DNA of 64,000 nt from Novosphingobium sp. (GCF_020852455.1 NZ_JADZAT010000010.1:475663-539662), one strand, 5' to 3'; shown: positions 45,569 to 54,078, counted from the stretch's first letter. The notes: generated by a model from the sequence alone, not told the origin. A program made the numbers and translations.

Positions 45569-46315
45569 TCAGGGCGCCAGTTCGAACTGCACGCTTACAT
45601 TGACCGCGGCTTCCACTTCCCCGGCCGAGATCGGCGTCGGGGCGGCGTCGGCCATGGCCATCTTCGCGCCGTACATCACCGGCATCGGCGGAGAATAGCC
45701 GCCGCCTTCGCTGATCGAGACGATGCGAACCACCCGCAGTCCAGCAGCCCGGGCATAGAGGTCAGCCCGCGCCCGGGCGTTCTTCATCGCGGCGACCCGT
45801 GCCTCGTCGGTCGCAGCCGAAGGATTGGACATCTGGAAGCTGGGGCCGCTGATCTGGTTGGCGCCCGAAGCGACCAGCGCGTCGAGCACCTTGCCGAAGC
45901 CCTTGATGTCGCGGCTGCGCACGGTGACCGTGTTGTTGGCCTGATAGCCGACAATCCGCGGTTCCTGGGTGACCTGGCCATTCGGGCCGACCACCGGCTG
46001 GCCATAGACCGGGTTCAGGCTGATGTTGCTGGTCTGGACGTCCTTGTCGGCGATGCCGGCCTTCTTCAGCGACGCGAGCACCCGGTTCATCGCGGCAGCA
46101 TTGGCAGCCAGTGCCTCGCTGGCGGTCCGGCCTTCGCTGACCACACCGGCGCTGAACACCGCCAGATCTGGCACCCGGGTGCTCTTGCCATCGGCGCTGA
46201 CGCTGAGCAGGGTGGAGCTGGCGGCGATCGCGGGCTGGGTGTCGTGGGCCATGGCGGTTCCCGGAAGCGAGAGGGCAAGGGCAAGCGGAGCGAGGGCGAA
46301 TTTGAGCGATTTCAT
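45569..46315 (-). CDS. SIMPL (DUF541) domain periplasmic protein
   Basis: From the ATG at 46315 (ribosome site AAGGAG) the product is 248 aa with a signal peptide (LKFALAPLALALSLPGTAMA) and a SIMPL domain: LSVSADGKSTRVPDLAVFSAGVVSEGRTASEALAANAAAMNRVLASLKKAGIADKDVQTSNISLNPVY, VGYQANNTVTVRSRDIKGFGKVLDALVASGANQISG, and AAMKNARARADLYARAAGLRV. These proteins are exported and linked to oxidative-stress or envelope functions, without a defined activity. It lies between trpF and pyrF. Confidence 0.92.
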   Translation of the reverse strand: MKSLKFALAPLALALSLPGTAMAHDTQPAIAASSTLLSVSADGKSTRVPDLAVFSAGVVSEGRTASEALAANAAAMNRVLASLKKAGIADKDVQTSNISLNPVYGQPVVGPNGQVTQEPRIVGYQANNTVTVRSRDIKGFGKVLDALVASGANQISGPSFQMSNPSAATDEARVAAMKNARARADLYARAAGLRVVRIVSISEGGGYSPPMPVMYGAKMAMADAAPTPISAGEVEAAVNVSVQFELAP

Positions 46316-46387
46316 GGTATTACTCCTTGGAGTTGGCAACCGGTATGGCGTCGCCCGCCTTTCGCCTAGCTGAACTGAGGTTCGCCC

Positions 46388-47062
46388 CTAGAGCGTGGCC
46401 TCGATCGCTTTGGCAGCCGCCACCGGATCATCCGCGCGCGCAATCGGGCGGCCGATCACCAGCACCGATGCCCCGGCATCGCGCGCCTGACGCGGGGTTA
46501 CCGCGCGCTTCTGGTCACCCAGCTTGGCATCGGCCGGACGCAGGCCCGGAACCACGAAGAACCCGTCCTTCCACTGCGAATGGACCGCGCCAACCTCGTG
46601 TCCCGAGCAGACGATCCCGTCGAGGCCCGATGCATGCGCCAGTTCGGCCAGCCGCATCACCTGGTCATGGGGTGTGCCCCCGATTCCCGTGGCGGCCATG
46701 TCGGTTTCATCAAGGCTGGTCAGCAGCGTCACGCCCACCACCTTGCAATGTTCGCCTGCCGCGGCCTTGGCATCTTCCATCATCGCCCGTCCGCCGCCGG
46801 CGTGGACAGTGACGATCGCCGGTTCGAGAACATGGATCGCCTGCATCGCCCCGGCGACGGTGTTGGGAATGTCATGCAGCTTGAGGTCGAGGAAGATCGG
46901 CAGTCCGATCTTGGCAATCTCGTGCACCCCGTGATGGCCATGGGCATAGAAAAATTCCATGCCAAGCTTCAGCCCGCCGACGTGGTCCTTGACCTTGCGG
47001 GCCACGGCATCGGCGGTTTCCAGGCGGGGAAAATCGAGTGCAAGATAGATCGGATTGGTCAT
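46388..47062 (-). CDS. pyrF: Orotidine 5'-phosphate decarboxylase
   Basis: The 224-residue enzyme makes UMP from OMP. From the ATG at 47062 it shows IYLALDFPRLETADAVARKVKDHVGGLKLGMEFFYAHG, the catalytic array DLKLHDIPNTVAGAMQAI, VTVHAGGG and VVPGLRPADAKLGDQKRAVTPRQARDAGASVLVIGRPIA. Its start overlaps the lapA stop by 4 bp. Confidence 0.96.
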   Translation of the reverse strand: MTNPIYLALDFPRLETADAVARKVKDHVGGLKLGMEFFYAHGHHGVHEIAKIGLPIFLDLKLHDIPNTVAGAMQAIHVLEPAIVTVHAGGGRAMMEDAKAAAGEHCKVVGVTLLTSLDETDMAATGIGGTPHDQVMRLAELAHASGLDGIVCSGHEVGAVHSQWKDGFFVVPGLRPADAKLGDQKRAVTPRQARDAGASVLVIGRPIARADDPVAAAKAIEATL

Positions 47063-47379
47063 AGCGGGTTGGCCGGTGGCTCCTGACGGGCATCGAGTTG
47101 CGAGGTGGTGGCGACGGGCGCCGGGTTGGTGGAGGTGGCCGCCTTGACCGAGTTTTCGAGTGCCCCGATCCGCCGGTTCCAGCGCCAGGCCGCGCCCTTG
47201 TGCAGCAGCCACATCGGCAAGAGGCCGAGGAGGAACGAAGCCAGCACCAGCGCGGGCAACTTGGTCTGGAGGATCAGCCCCTCCCAGATCTTCACTTCAA
47301 CGTCCTGCCAGTTGTTGATCGAGAACAGCAGCAGCGCCACCAGCAGCAGCACCCACACGATCGTCCGGATCACTTGCAT
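47059..47379 (-). CDS. LapA-domain membrane protein
   Basis: The 106-residue product has two hydrophobic segments (IRTIVWVLLLVALLLFSINNWQDVEVKIWEGLILQTKLPALVLASFLLGLLPMWLLHK) typical of LapA (DUF1049) proteins, with a polar Thr/Ala-rich tail. In E. coli the homologue acts with LapB in control of lipopolysaccharide synthesis; here it is coupled to pyrF by a 4-bp overlap. lapB is not in the window. Confidence 0.9.
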   Translation of the reverse strand: MQVIRTIVWVLLLVALLLFSINNWQDVEVKIWEGLILQTKLPALVLASFLLGLLPMWLLHKGAAWRWNRRIGALENSVKAATSTNPAPVATTSQLDARQEPPANPL

Positions 47380-47400
47380 CGGTCTGGTCCTCCTTCGCGT

Positions 47401-48390
47401 TCAGGGGGTTGGGGCGATGCTAGGCAAGTTGCCGGGCGTTGCAACGCCTTTCGACAGAAAGGCGTCGAGATCGGCGACGGTCTGGTCAGGCGCCTCTTCC
47501 ATCGGAATGTGGCCAATACCCGGATAGACGATCTTGATCGAACCGGGGATCCGCGCGGCGAACCAGTCGGCACTGGAAACCGGGATCAGCTTGTCTTCCG
47601 CGCCCCACAGGATCAGCGTCGGGGTCTTGATTGTGCTGACCTTGCCGATGTCGCGGGTCCGGCCGGAATAGGCTGCAAAGCGCTGCCCGGTGGCCTTGCG
47701 GTTGCCGGGATAGCGATTGAGCTCCCAATAGCGATCGATAGCTTCCGGCGTGACAATTGCCTGGTTTGAAACCGACTGGTGCATCGATTTTTCAAACAGG
47801 GAACGCGGAGTGATGACCAGCGCCAGCTGGTTGAGGCCGGGCGTTCGGGCGATGCGGAAGCCGATCGGCAGCTGCTTTTTGGGATCCTCGGGCGGGCCGC
47901 TGGAATCGATCAGCACCAGGTGGGTCAGCTTGTCCGGATGGGCCAGGGCATATTCCCAGGCGACGAATCCGCCCATCGAATTGCCGGCCAGCGCAAACCT
48001 GCCGATCTTCAGCTTGACCATCAGCGCATCGAGCGTGCTGACAAAGGCGTCGCTATCGTACTGGCCAGAGGGATTGGGGCCGGTCAGGCCGTGGCCGATC
48101 TGGTCAAGTCTGATGATCCGGTACCTGGCCTTGAGCCGATCCACCCATGGCTGCCAGGTGTGGAGCGAGGCGTTCGAACCGTGCAGCAGCACCAGAACCG
48201 GGCCATCGCGCTTGCCCTCGTCGCGGACATGCATGGTCAGGCCGCCGCCCAGATCGACGAATTGCGAGGCGGCATTGGCATACTTGGCCTTCATCGCGGC
48301 CGGATCGGTATCGGGTGCATAGCCCCAAACGAACAGCGCCATCAGCGCCACCGCCAGCAGGCCGAATGCATATTTGACCAGGCGCTTCAT
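47401..48390 (-). CDS. Alpha/beta hydrolase, membrane-anchored
   Basis: The 329-residue protein has an N-terminal membrane segment (LVKYAFGLLAVALMALFVWGYAP) and an alpha/beta hydrolase fold: LVLLHGSNASLHTW, RLDQIGHGLTG, the nucleophile elbow GNSMGG, the acid in WGAEDKLIP and the catalytic His in GIGHIPM. A GTG three bases upstream (48393) is an alternative start. Substrate unknown. It lies 21 bp upstream of the lapA gene on the same strand. Confidence 0.9.
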   Translation of the reverse strand: MKRLVKYAFGLLAVALMALFVWGYAPDTDPAAMKAKYANAASQFVDLGGGLTMHVRDEGKRDGPVLVLLHGSNASLHTWQPWVDRLKARYRIIRLDQIGHGLTGPNPSGQYDSDAFVSTLDALMVKLKIGRFALAGNSMGGFVAWEYALAHPDKLTHLVLIDSSGPPEDPKKQLPIGFRIARTPGLNQLALVITPRSLFEKSMHQSVSNQAIVTPEAIDRYWELNRYPGNRKATGQRFAAYSGRTRDIGKVSTIKTPTLILWGAEDKLIPVSSADWFAARIPGSIKIVYPGIGHIPMEEAPDQTVADLDAFLSKGVATPGNLPSIAPTP

Positions 48391-48409
48391 CACAATCTCT
48401 CTCTTGTCC

Positions 48410-48499
48410 CGTCACCCCGGGCTTGACCCGGGGTCCCGCTTGTTCTTCGAGCGCAGTCTTGTCCCTGAAGCGGGACCCCGGATCAAGTCCGGGGTGACG
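48410..48499. repeat. Paired palindrome repeat, GTCACCCCGG family
   Basis: The 90-bp element has two arms of about 30 bp in inverted orientation: CGTCACCCCGGGCTTGACCC... and its near-complement ending ...AGTCCGGGGTGACG. Each arm is itself a hairpin (CCCCGG...CCGGGG). A second copy lies at 53064-53168. Confidence 0.85.
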
Positions 48500-48517
48500 A
48501 GCCAGATGGGATTGCGC

Positions 48518-49831
48518 CTATTCCCCGAACACCCGGGCGAAGATCGTGTCGATCGCCTTGAAGTGGTAGTCGAGGTTGAACTTCTCTTCGAGTTCGGCGG
48601 CGCTCATCACTGCGCTGACTTCCGGATCGGCTTTCAGCAGTTCGAGCAGCGAGAGCTGGCCGTCGGATTCCCACACCTTCATTGCATTGCGCTGGACCAG
48701 CCGATAGCTGGCATCGCGTTCCAGTCCGGCCTGAGTCAGCGCCAGCAGCACCCGCTGCGAATGGACCAGTCCGCCCATCTTGTTGAGGTTCTTTTCCATC
48801 CGTTCGGGATAGATCACCAGCTTGTCCACCACCGAGGTCAGCCGGGCCAGCGCGAAGTCGAGCGTGATCGTGGCGTCGGGCCCGATGAAGCGTTCGACCG
48901 AGGAGTGCGAGATATCGCGCTCATGCCACAGCGCGACGTTTTCCAGCGCCGGGGTAACCGCCGAACGGACCATCCGGGCCAGTCCGGTCAGGTTCTCGGT
49001 CAGCACCGGGTTGCGCTTGTGCGGCATCGCCGACGAGCCCTTCTGGCCTGGCGAGAAGTATTCCTCTGCTTCCAGCACTTCGGTGCGCTGCAGGTGGCGG
49101 ATTTCGATCGCCAGGCGTTCGATGCTGCTGGCGATCACGCCCAGCGTGGCGAAGAACATCGCATGGCGATCGCGCGGGATCACCTGGGTGCTGACGGTTT
49201 CGGGAACCAGCCCCAGCTTGTCCGCCACATATTCCTCAACCGACGGGTCGATATTGGCGAAAGTGCCCACCGCGCCGCTGATCGCGCAGGTGGCCACTTC
49301 GGCGCGGGCGGCAATCAGCCGCGCCTTGCAGCGGGCGAATTCGGCATAGGCTTCGGCCAGCTTCTTGCCGAAGGTGGTCGGTTCGGCATGGATCCCGTGG
49401 CTGCGGCCGATGGTGGGCGTGTACTTGTGTTCCAGCGCGCGGCGCTTGATCGCGGCCAGCAGCGCGTCAAGGTCCGCCAACAGCAGGTCAGAGGCGCGAG
49501 CCAATTGCACCGCCAGCGTGGTATCGAGCACGTCAGAGCTGGTCATCCCCTGGTGCATGAAGCGCGCTTCGGGGCCAACCTGCTGGGCGACCCAATCGAG
49601 GAAGGCGATCACGTCGTGCTTGGTCACCGCTTCAATCGCGTCGATCGCGGCCACGTCGATCGCCGGATTGGTCGCCCACCAGTCCCACAGCGCCTTGGCG
49701 CCGCTGGCCGGCACCACGCCCAGTTCGCCCAGCTTCTCGGTCGCGTGCGCCTCGATTTCGAACCAGATGCGATAGCGCGCTTCCGGCTCCCAGATCGCGA
49801 CCATCGCGGGGCGGGCGTAACGGGGGACCAT
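48518..49831 (-). CDS. purB: Adenylosuccinate lyase
   Basis: The 437-residue enzyme acts twice in purine synthesis, splitting SAICAR and adenylosuccinate. It shows YARPAMVAIWEPEARYRIWFEIEAHA, HDVIAFLDWVAQQVGPEARFMHQGMTSSDVLDTTLAVQL, the catalytic His region RSHGIHAEPTTFGKKLA, and the fumarase/aspartase signature GSSAMPHKRNPVLTENLTGLAR. ATG at 49831. Confidence 0.96.
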   Translation of the reverse strand: MVPRYARPAMVAIWEPEARYRIWFEIEAHATEKLGELGVVPASGAKALWDWWATNPAIDVAAIDAIEAVTKHDVIAFLDWVAQQVGPEARFMHQGMTSSDVLDTTLAVQLARASDLLLADLDALLAAIKRRALEHKYTPTIGRSHGIHAEPTTFGKKLAEAYAEFARCKARLIAARAEVATCAISGAVGTFANIDPSVEEYVADKLGLVPETVSTQVIPRDRHAMFFATLGVIASSIERLAIEIRHLQRTEVLEAEEYFSPGQKGSSAMPHKRNPVLTENLTGLARMVRSAVTPALENVALWHERDISHSSVERFIGPDATITLDFALARLTSVVDKLVIYPERMEKNLNKMGGLVHSQRVLLALTQAGLERDASYRLVQRNAMKVWESDGQLSLLELLKADPEVSAVMSAAELEEKFNLDYHFKAIDTIFARVFGE

Positions 49832-50112
49832 GGTTTCGACTCCTGCTGGGAATGTGAGGCGGCGCTAGGGGGAGGGGGCGGATAAGGCAAGGGGGCGGGT
49901 CAGTTGCAGAATGCGCAAGTTGATAAAACACATCCTGGCAACACTTATGTGTGGCCATAGCGAGGGGCCCAGATGCACGAAAGCCGCGCTGGTGGCGCGG
50001 CTTTCGGGTGGTATGGGCTCTGCTGTGTCACGCGGATCGCCGCGCCGGGTCTGTCGGGGGCATGGGGCCGAGTGTGGCAGGTTTGGATGATGTAGGAAAG
50101 CTGGTGCCGATC
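49832..50112. other. Intergenic region with one strong hairpin
   Basis: No gene is supported. A perfect 12-bp stem CGAAAGCCGCGC/GCGCGGCTTTCG at 49978-50006 encloses TGGTG; it lacks a T tract on either strand and may stabilise or pause the end of the toxin transcript. Otherwise no structure was recognised. Confidence 0.45.
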
Positions 50113-50549
50113 TCAGCCCTTGCGAAGAACCTTCAGCAGCGAAAGGCTTTCGGCAACTGTGAGGATGGCGATACCGTCCCAAGCGCTCAGGACCAGCAAG
50201 TCATCATCGCCTGTCACAACCACATTGGCCCGGGCCGCTTGCGCGCAAGCCAGAACGAAATCATCGTCGGCATCGCGGGAAGCAGGCCTTGCCAGGTCGC
50301 CATGTTCAACCATCTGAACCACACTGCGGTAGTTTGCGACATGCTGATCGGGAGCAAGTCCGGTTTGCCCCACACGGTTGATCAGTTTTGGCTTGCGCAG
50401 TGATTGGGCAAGTTCGTCCAGCAGTCGCTCGCTGGAATAGAGCCTGATGGCCTGCGTCGCGCAGAGGTTGATCAATTCGGCGGGTTTTCCGCCCCACAGC
50501 AATGCCGACAGTACAACATTGGTATCCAGAACCAGACGGATCGGATCAT
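50113..50549 (-). pseudogene. VapC-like PIN-domain toxin, frameshifted by a 5-bp duplication at its start
   Basis: Downstream of the antitoxin stop (TAA then ATG) the ATG at 50549 reads out of frame. The frame that encodes a PIN domain (IRLVLDTNVVLSALLWGGKPAEL, then Glu in SSERLLDELAQSL, Asp in RDADDDFVLACA and GDDDLLVL) is entered only after the tandem 5-mer GATCCGATCC. Removing one GATCC restores ATG-ATC-CGT-CTG, i.e. MIRLVLDTN. The only in-frame ATG, GTG or TTG codon is a TTG at 50502, beyond the first catalytic Asp. All four acidic residues are otherwise intact. It may be inactive, phase-variable or started at a rare codon. Confidence 0.62.
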
Positions 50550-50777
50550 TTAAGCGCGGCGTTTCCGCACTGAATCCACAATTGCCTGCAGTTCCCTGGC
50601 AGTCATTGGCTTACCTGGACCAGCCTTGCTGCGCGCATCCTGCATTCGCTCAAGCGCCTTGCGCCGAACCTCGTCCTGCAGCAGGTCAGCCAGGGCGGCA
50701 GGCGACAACAGGCCAGCTTCCCGTGCATCGCGGGCAAGCTGATCAGAAATGTCGATGCTCAGTTCGAGTTTGGTCAT
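50550..50777 (-). CDS. Antitoxin-like protein of a VapBC-type pair
   Basis: The 75-residue protein has an N-terminal beta-strand/helix element (KLELSIDISDQLARDAREAGLLS) as in ribbon-helix-helix or related antitoxins, and a basic C-terminus (SVRKRRA) with PMTARELQAIVDSVRK. Its TAA stop is followed directly by ATG of the PIN toxin gene, the usual antitoxin-first, coupled arrangement. The antitoxin frame is intact. Confidence 0.75.
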   Translation of the reverse strand: MTKLELSIDISDQLARDAREAGLLSPAALADLLQDEVRRKALERMQDARSKAGPGKPMTARELQAIVDSVRKRRA

Positions 50778-50808
50778 GTCTGATCCATAGCGGATTTTTG
50801 CCGATCAG

Positions 50809-51495
50809 TCACGCCGCCACCGGCGGCTCATTGTAGCTACCCTGGGCAGTGATCGCCGCATCCGGCGCGGACAGGATCGATTTCAGCACTTCGGGCGGAT
50901 AGCCAAGCTGCGGCTTGCTGGCGTCGAAGGCGGGCTGGGCGACCGGGCTGTCGGCGGTGCAGGGTGCGGGGTTGAGCATGGCCTGCGCCTCTTCGCCGCT
51001 GATCCCGCATTCCGCCAGCATGGCCGGATCGACCCAGCGGGCCGGATCGACCGCGCTCACCGCGCAGGCTACTTCCAGCGTCAGCCCTTCGGGCCCGGCG
51101 AAATAGATCGACTTGCAAAAGCCATGCCCGATCGGGCCGATCGCCGGCACGCCGTGGCTGCGGATCCGGTCGCGCATGGCGATCAGGCCGTCCTCATCCG
51201 GAGCGCGGAAGGCGATGTGCTGGGTGACGCCCGCCGCCACCTTGCCCGCGCCGGTGCCGGCATGGGTGATGCCGATGGTGCTGGGGATTTCCTCGATTCC
51301 CGCCAGTTCGACCACCGAGAAGAAGCTGTCGTCCGCCATCTTCAGGAAGGCATGCTTGCCGCCTGGCACGCCGTGCATCTCGAACAGGCCGACCAGCGGG
51401 AAACCCATCACCTGGGTAAAGAAAGTCAGCTGTTCCTTCATGTTGGCTGACATGATCGCGATGTGGTGGATGCCATCGGGCTGCTGGGTGCGCAT
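50809..51495 (-). CDS. VOC (glyoxalase/dioxygenase) superfamily protein
   Basis: From the ATG at 51495 (ribosome site AGGAGAGG) the product is 228 aa. It has the vicinal-oxygen-chelate repeats GIHHIAIMSANMKEQLTFFTQVMGFPLVGLFEM and VTQHIAFRAPDEDGLIAMRDRIRSHGV...KSIYFAGPEGLTLEVA; His in GIHHIA and Glu in LTLEVA are plausible metal ligands. The family includes extradiol dioxygenases and glyoxalases. Substrate unknown. It is divergent from the mannosidase. Confidence 0.86.
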   Translation of the reverse strand: MRTQQPDGIHHIAIMSANMKEQLTFFTQVMGFPLVGLFEMHGVPGGKHAFLKMADDSFFSVVELAGIEEIPSTIGITHAGTGAGKVAAGVTQHIAFRAPDEDGLIAMRDRIRSHGVPAIGPIGHGFCKSIYFAGPEGLTLEVACAVSAVDPARWVDPAMLAECGISGEEAQAMLNPAPCTADSPVAQPAFDASKPQLGYPPEVLKSILSAPDAAITAQGSYNEPPVAA

Positions 51496-51590
51496 AGGTG
51501 CCTCTCCTGTTCGAAAGAAGGCTAGCACGGATCGGGCAATTTGCCAGCGGGGGCTTGAACGGCTGGCAGGAACCGGCCACCAAGCAGGAC

Positions 51591-53033
51591 GTGCAGTCGC
51601 TTGCTTTTCATCGCCGTTCGTTTCTGGCCGCCGGGGCGGCCATGCTGTTCGCGGGGCAGGCGCTGCGCGCGCAGGAGGTTCGCATGTTCCAGTCCAACCG
51701 TCCGCCGCTGGCATCGCGCCGGTTCGTCTCCGCTGCGGTCGAACGCGAGATTGACCGCGTTTCCGCGCTGATCCGCGATCCCGAACTGCGCTGGCTGTTT
51801 GCCAACTGCTATCCCAATACGCTCGATACCACGGTCTTCATGGGGCAGGCGGATGGTCATGACGATGCCTTTGTCATCACCGGCGATATCGATGCGCTGT
51901 GGCTGCGTGACAGCGCCGCGCAGGTTCGCCCGTACCTGCATCTGGCCCGCAGCGATGCGCAATTGCGCACGCTCTATCGCGGGCTGATCCGCCGCCATGC
52001 GCGCTGCGTGCTGCTGGATCCCTATGCCAATGCCTTCACCCGCGATCCCGCTTCGCGCGACGGGCTGCACTGGTCGCGGCGCGACAAGACCGAGATGAAG
52101 CCGGGCGTGGCCGAGCGCAAATGGGAAGTGGATTCGCTGTGCTATGTGCTGCGGCTGGCCCATGATTACTGGCGGGAAAGCGGCGATGTGGAGCCGTTCG
52201 ATGCCACCTGGGCCAAGGCTGCGCGCACGATCGTGGCGACATTCAAGGAACAGCAGCGCGTTGGCGGACCCGGCCCCTATCGGTTCCAGCGCAATTCCGA
52301 CCAGCCGACCGAGACCACGCTCGCCGGGATCGGCGTGCCGACCCGCAAGACCGGATTGATCCATTCGGCCTTCCGCCCCAGCGACGATGCCTGCACCTTT
52401 CCCTGCAACATCCCTGGCAACCTGTTTGCGGTCGCCACCCTGCGTGAACTGGCCGAGATGGCGGGCGGGGTGCTGCACGATGCGGCGCTCGCGGCCGAAG
52501 CGCTGGCGCTGGCCGACGAGGTCGAGAAGGCGGTCTATGCCCACGGCACCATGCAGTTGCCCGACGGACGGCGGGTCTTTGCCTATGAAACCGATGGCTA
52601 TGGCAACCACCTGTTCATGGACGATGCCAATGTCCCCTCGCTGCTGGGGCTGGCCTATCTGCGTTCGGTTCCGGCCGACAGCGCGCTCTACCAGACCACC
52701 GCGCAGGCGGTGTGGAGCGATGCCAACCCGTGGTTTTTCAAGGGCCGCGCTGCCGAGGGAATCGGCGGGCCGCATATCGGCGAGGGGCAGGTCTGGCCGA
52801 TGTCGATCATCCTGCGCGCGCTATCGTCCAGCGACGATGCAGTGATCGCCGCAGCGCTCCAGACCCTGCGCGCCACCCATGCCGGCACCGGCTTCATGCA
52901 CGAAGCCTTCGACAAGGACGATCCGGCCAGGTTCACCCGCAAATGGTTCGCCTGGGTCAACGGGCTGTTCGGCGAGCTGGTGGTCAAGGTCGCGAACGAG
53001 CGGCCGCATTTGCTGGCAGCGGACTTCGCCTGA
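51591..53033 (+). CDS. Exported glycoside hydrolase family 125 alpha-mannosidase
   Basis: The start is uncertain: GTG 51591 puts the twin-arginine motif HRRSFLAAGAAMLFAGQALRAQ near the N-terminus; TTG 51555 and GTG 51498 are possible. The mature domain has GH125 features: YPNTLDTTVFM, DDAFVITGDIDALWLRDSAAQVRPYLHLA, HSAFRPSDDACTFPCNIPGNLFAVATL, YGNHLFMDDANVPSLLGLAYL and GIGGPHIGEGQVWPMSIILRAL. GH125 enzymes cleave alpha-1,6-mannosides by inversion and use an (alpha/alpha)6 barrel. The Tat signal implies folding before export to the periplasm. Confidence 0.86.
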   Translation: MQSLAFHRRSFLAAGAAMLFAGQALRAQEVRMFQSNRPPLASRRFVSAAVEREIDRVSALIRDPELRWLFANCYPNTLDTTVFMGQADGHDDAFVITGDIDALWLRDSAAQVRPYLHLARSDAQLRTLYRGLIRRHARCVLLDPYANAFTRDPASRDGLHWSRRDKTEMKPGVAERKWEVDSLCYVLRLAHDYWRESGDVEPFDATWAKAARTIVATFKEQQRVGGPGPYRFQRNSDQPTETTLAGIGVPTRKTGLIHSAFRPSDDACTFPCNIPGNLFAVATLRELAEMAGGVLHDAALAAEALALADEVEKAVYAHGTMQLPDGRRVFAYETDGYGNHLFMDDANVPSLLGLAYLRSVPADSALYQTTAQAVWSDANPWFFKGRAAEGIGGPHIGEGQVWPMSIILRALSSSDDAVIAAALQTLRATHAGTGFMHEAFDKDDPARFTRKWFAWVNGLFGELVVKVANERPHLLAADFA

Positions 53034-53063
53034 ACACGCAAGGTTCCTTCGCAAAATAAACGC

Positions 53064-53168
53064 CGTCACCCCGGACTTGATCCGGGGTCCAGCTGCCTTT
53101 TCCACCCTGTCCGATTGCGCCAAGGTCGAAGAAGAAAAGCGGGATCCCGGGTCAAGCCCGGGATGACG
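53064..53168. repeat. Paired palindrome repeat, GTCACCCCGG family, second copy
   Basis: Left arm CGTCACCCCGGACTTGATCC... at 53064-53090 and right arm GGATCCCGGGTCAAGCCCGG... to 53168 are inverted; each forms its own hairpin. The arms match those of 48410-48499, but the 50-bp spacer differs. Confidence 0.85.
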
Positions 53169-53185
53169 GGAAAGGGTGGGGCTGG

Positions 53186-53887
53186 CTATCGGGCCCAGCG
53201 GAATGTCAGCGCCACCGCTCCGGTCACTGCTCCCGACTGATCAAAGCTGCGCTCGGTGATCCGCCCGCGGCCCTCGGCATCGACCAGGATCACGGTTGAA
53301 CAGCGCGTGCCGTAGGTCGGGTTGACGATGAACACCGATGAGAAAGCGTCTTCGGGATCGGGGCTCTGGGTGGTCTCATCGCGTAGCGCAGCGAACAGCG
53401 GGGCCTGATCGCTCCCGTGCCCAAGCCAGTCCGCCAGCGCTGCTTCAAGCCGCGCGGTCTTGAACCAGCGGTCGCCATGCGCGCCGTTCGACAGGCCGTG
53501 GATACAGGGATCAAGCGGCATGGAAAACGGTTCGGGGTGGTTGGTGTAAAGCGTCAGGCCGTCCGGCCCGGCCAGCCACAGGTTGAACGGGTTCATCGTC
53601 TGCGTCTGCACAGGCGGCGCACCGCGCAGCCAGTCCGCCACCAGGGCCCCGCGCGAGGCGAGTTCGGCCCGGGGATAGCCCGGCACCCGCAGGTTGGTGA
53701 CCAGCCCGAAGCGGCTTTCGCTGACCCCCAGCCAGGTTCCTCCGGCGGTCAGGTCACGCCCGGCGATCACGCCATCGCCCCAGGCCGCCAGCGGGGCAGT
53801 CGGGCGGGCGTGGTATTCATCGCGGTTGCCCACCGCCACCATCCGCCAGTCCGGATGCGCATTCCAGGCAATCGCGGCTACGCACAT
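53186..53887 (-). CDS. NRDE-family (TANGO2-like) protein
   Basis: The 233-residue protein begins MCVAAIAWNAHPDWRMVAVGNRDEYHARPTAPLAAWGDGVIAGRDLTAGGTWLGVSESRFGLVTNLRVP, the NRDE family signature with Cys2, which becomes N-terminal after Met removal as in Ntn hydrolases. The bacterial and eukaryotic (TANGO2) members have a debated role in heme or lipid handling. No partner is evident. Confidence 0.9.
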   Translation of the reverse strand: MCVAAIAWNAHPDWRMVAVGNRDEYHARPTAPLAAWGDGVIAGRDLTAGGTWLGVSESRFGLVTNLRVPGYPRAELASRGALVADWLRGAPPVQTQTMNPFNLWLAGPDGLTLYTNHPEPFSMPLDPCIHGLSNGAHGDRWFKTARLEAALADWLGHGSDQAPLFAALRDETTQSPDPEDAFSSVFIVNPTYGTRCSTVILVDAEGRGRITERSFDQSGAVTGAVALTFRWAR

Positions 53888-53901
53888 GGTTCAGCAACCG
53901 A

Positions 53902-54078
53902 CCTTCCCCCTCGATGGGGGAAGGATACGAAGCCTTGGCGACGCAGGAGCCTAGGCGCAGTTGGATGGGGGTGCAGGTGCGGCCCCGAGCATTCGTGGAG
54001 GCGAGCACACCCCCACCCAACCTTCGCTAGGCGGCAAGCCGCCAAGCTTCGGTATCCCTCCCCCATCAAGGGGGAGGC
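53902..54078. repeat. MITE-like element between NRDE gene and radC
   Basis: Left terminal hairpin CCTTCCCCC-TCGAT-GGGGGAAGG (53902-53924) and right terminal hairpin CCTCCCCC-ATCAA-GGGGGAGG (about 54056-54078) are related, followed or preceded by inverted GATACGAAGC / GCTTCGGTATC. Inside, GTTGGATGGGGGTG and CACCCCCACCCAAC are also inverted. No coding capacity. Confidence 0.72.

Noticed and set aside
48374..49885. 503-residue plus-strand frame opposite purB
   Set aside because: Composition is that of a GC-rich antisense shadow, and purB is unambiguous.
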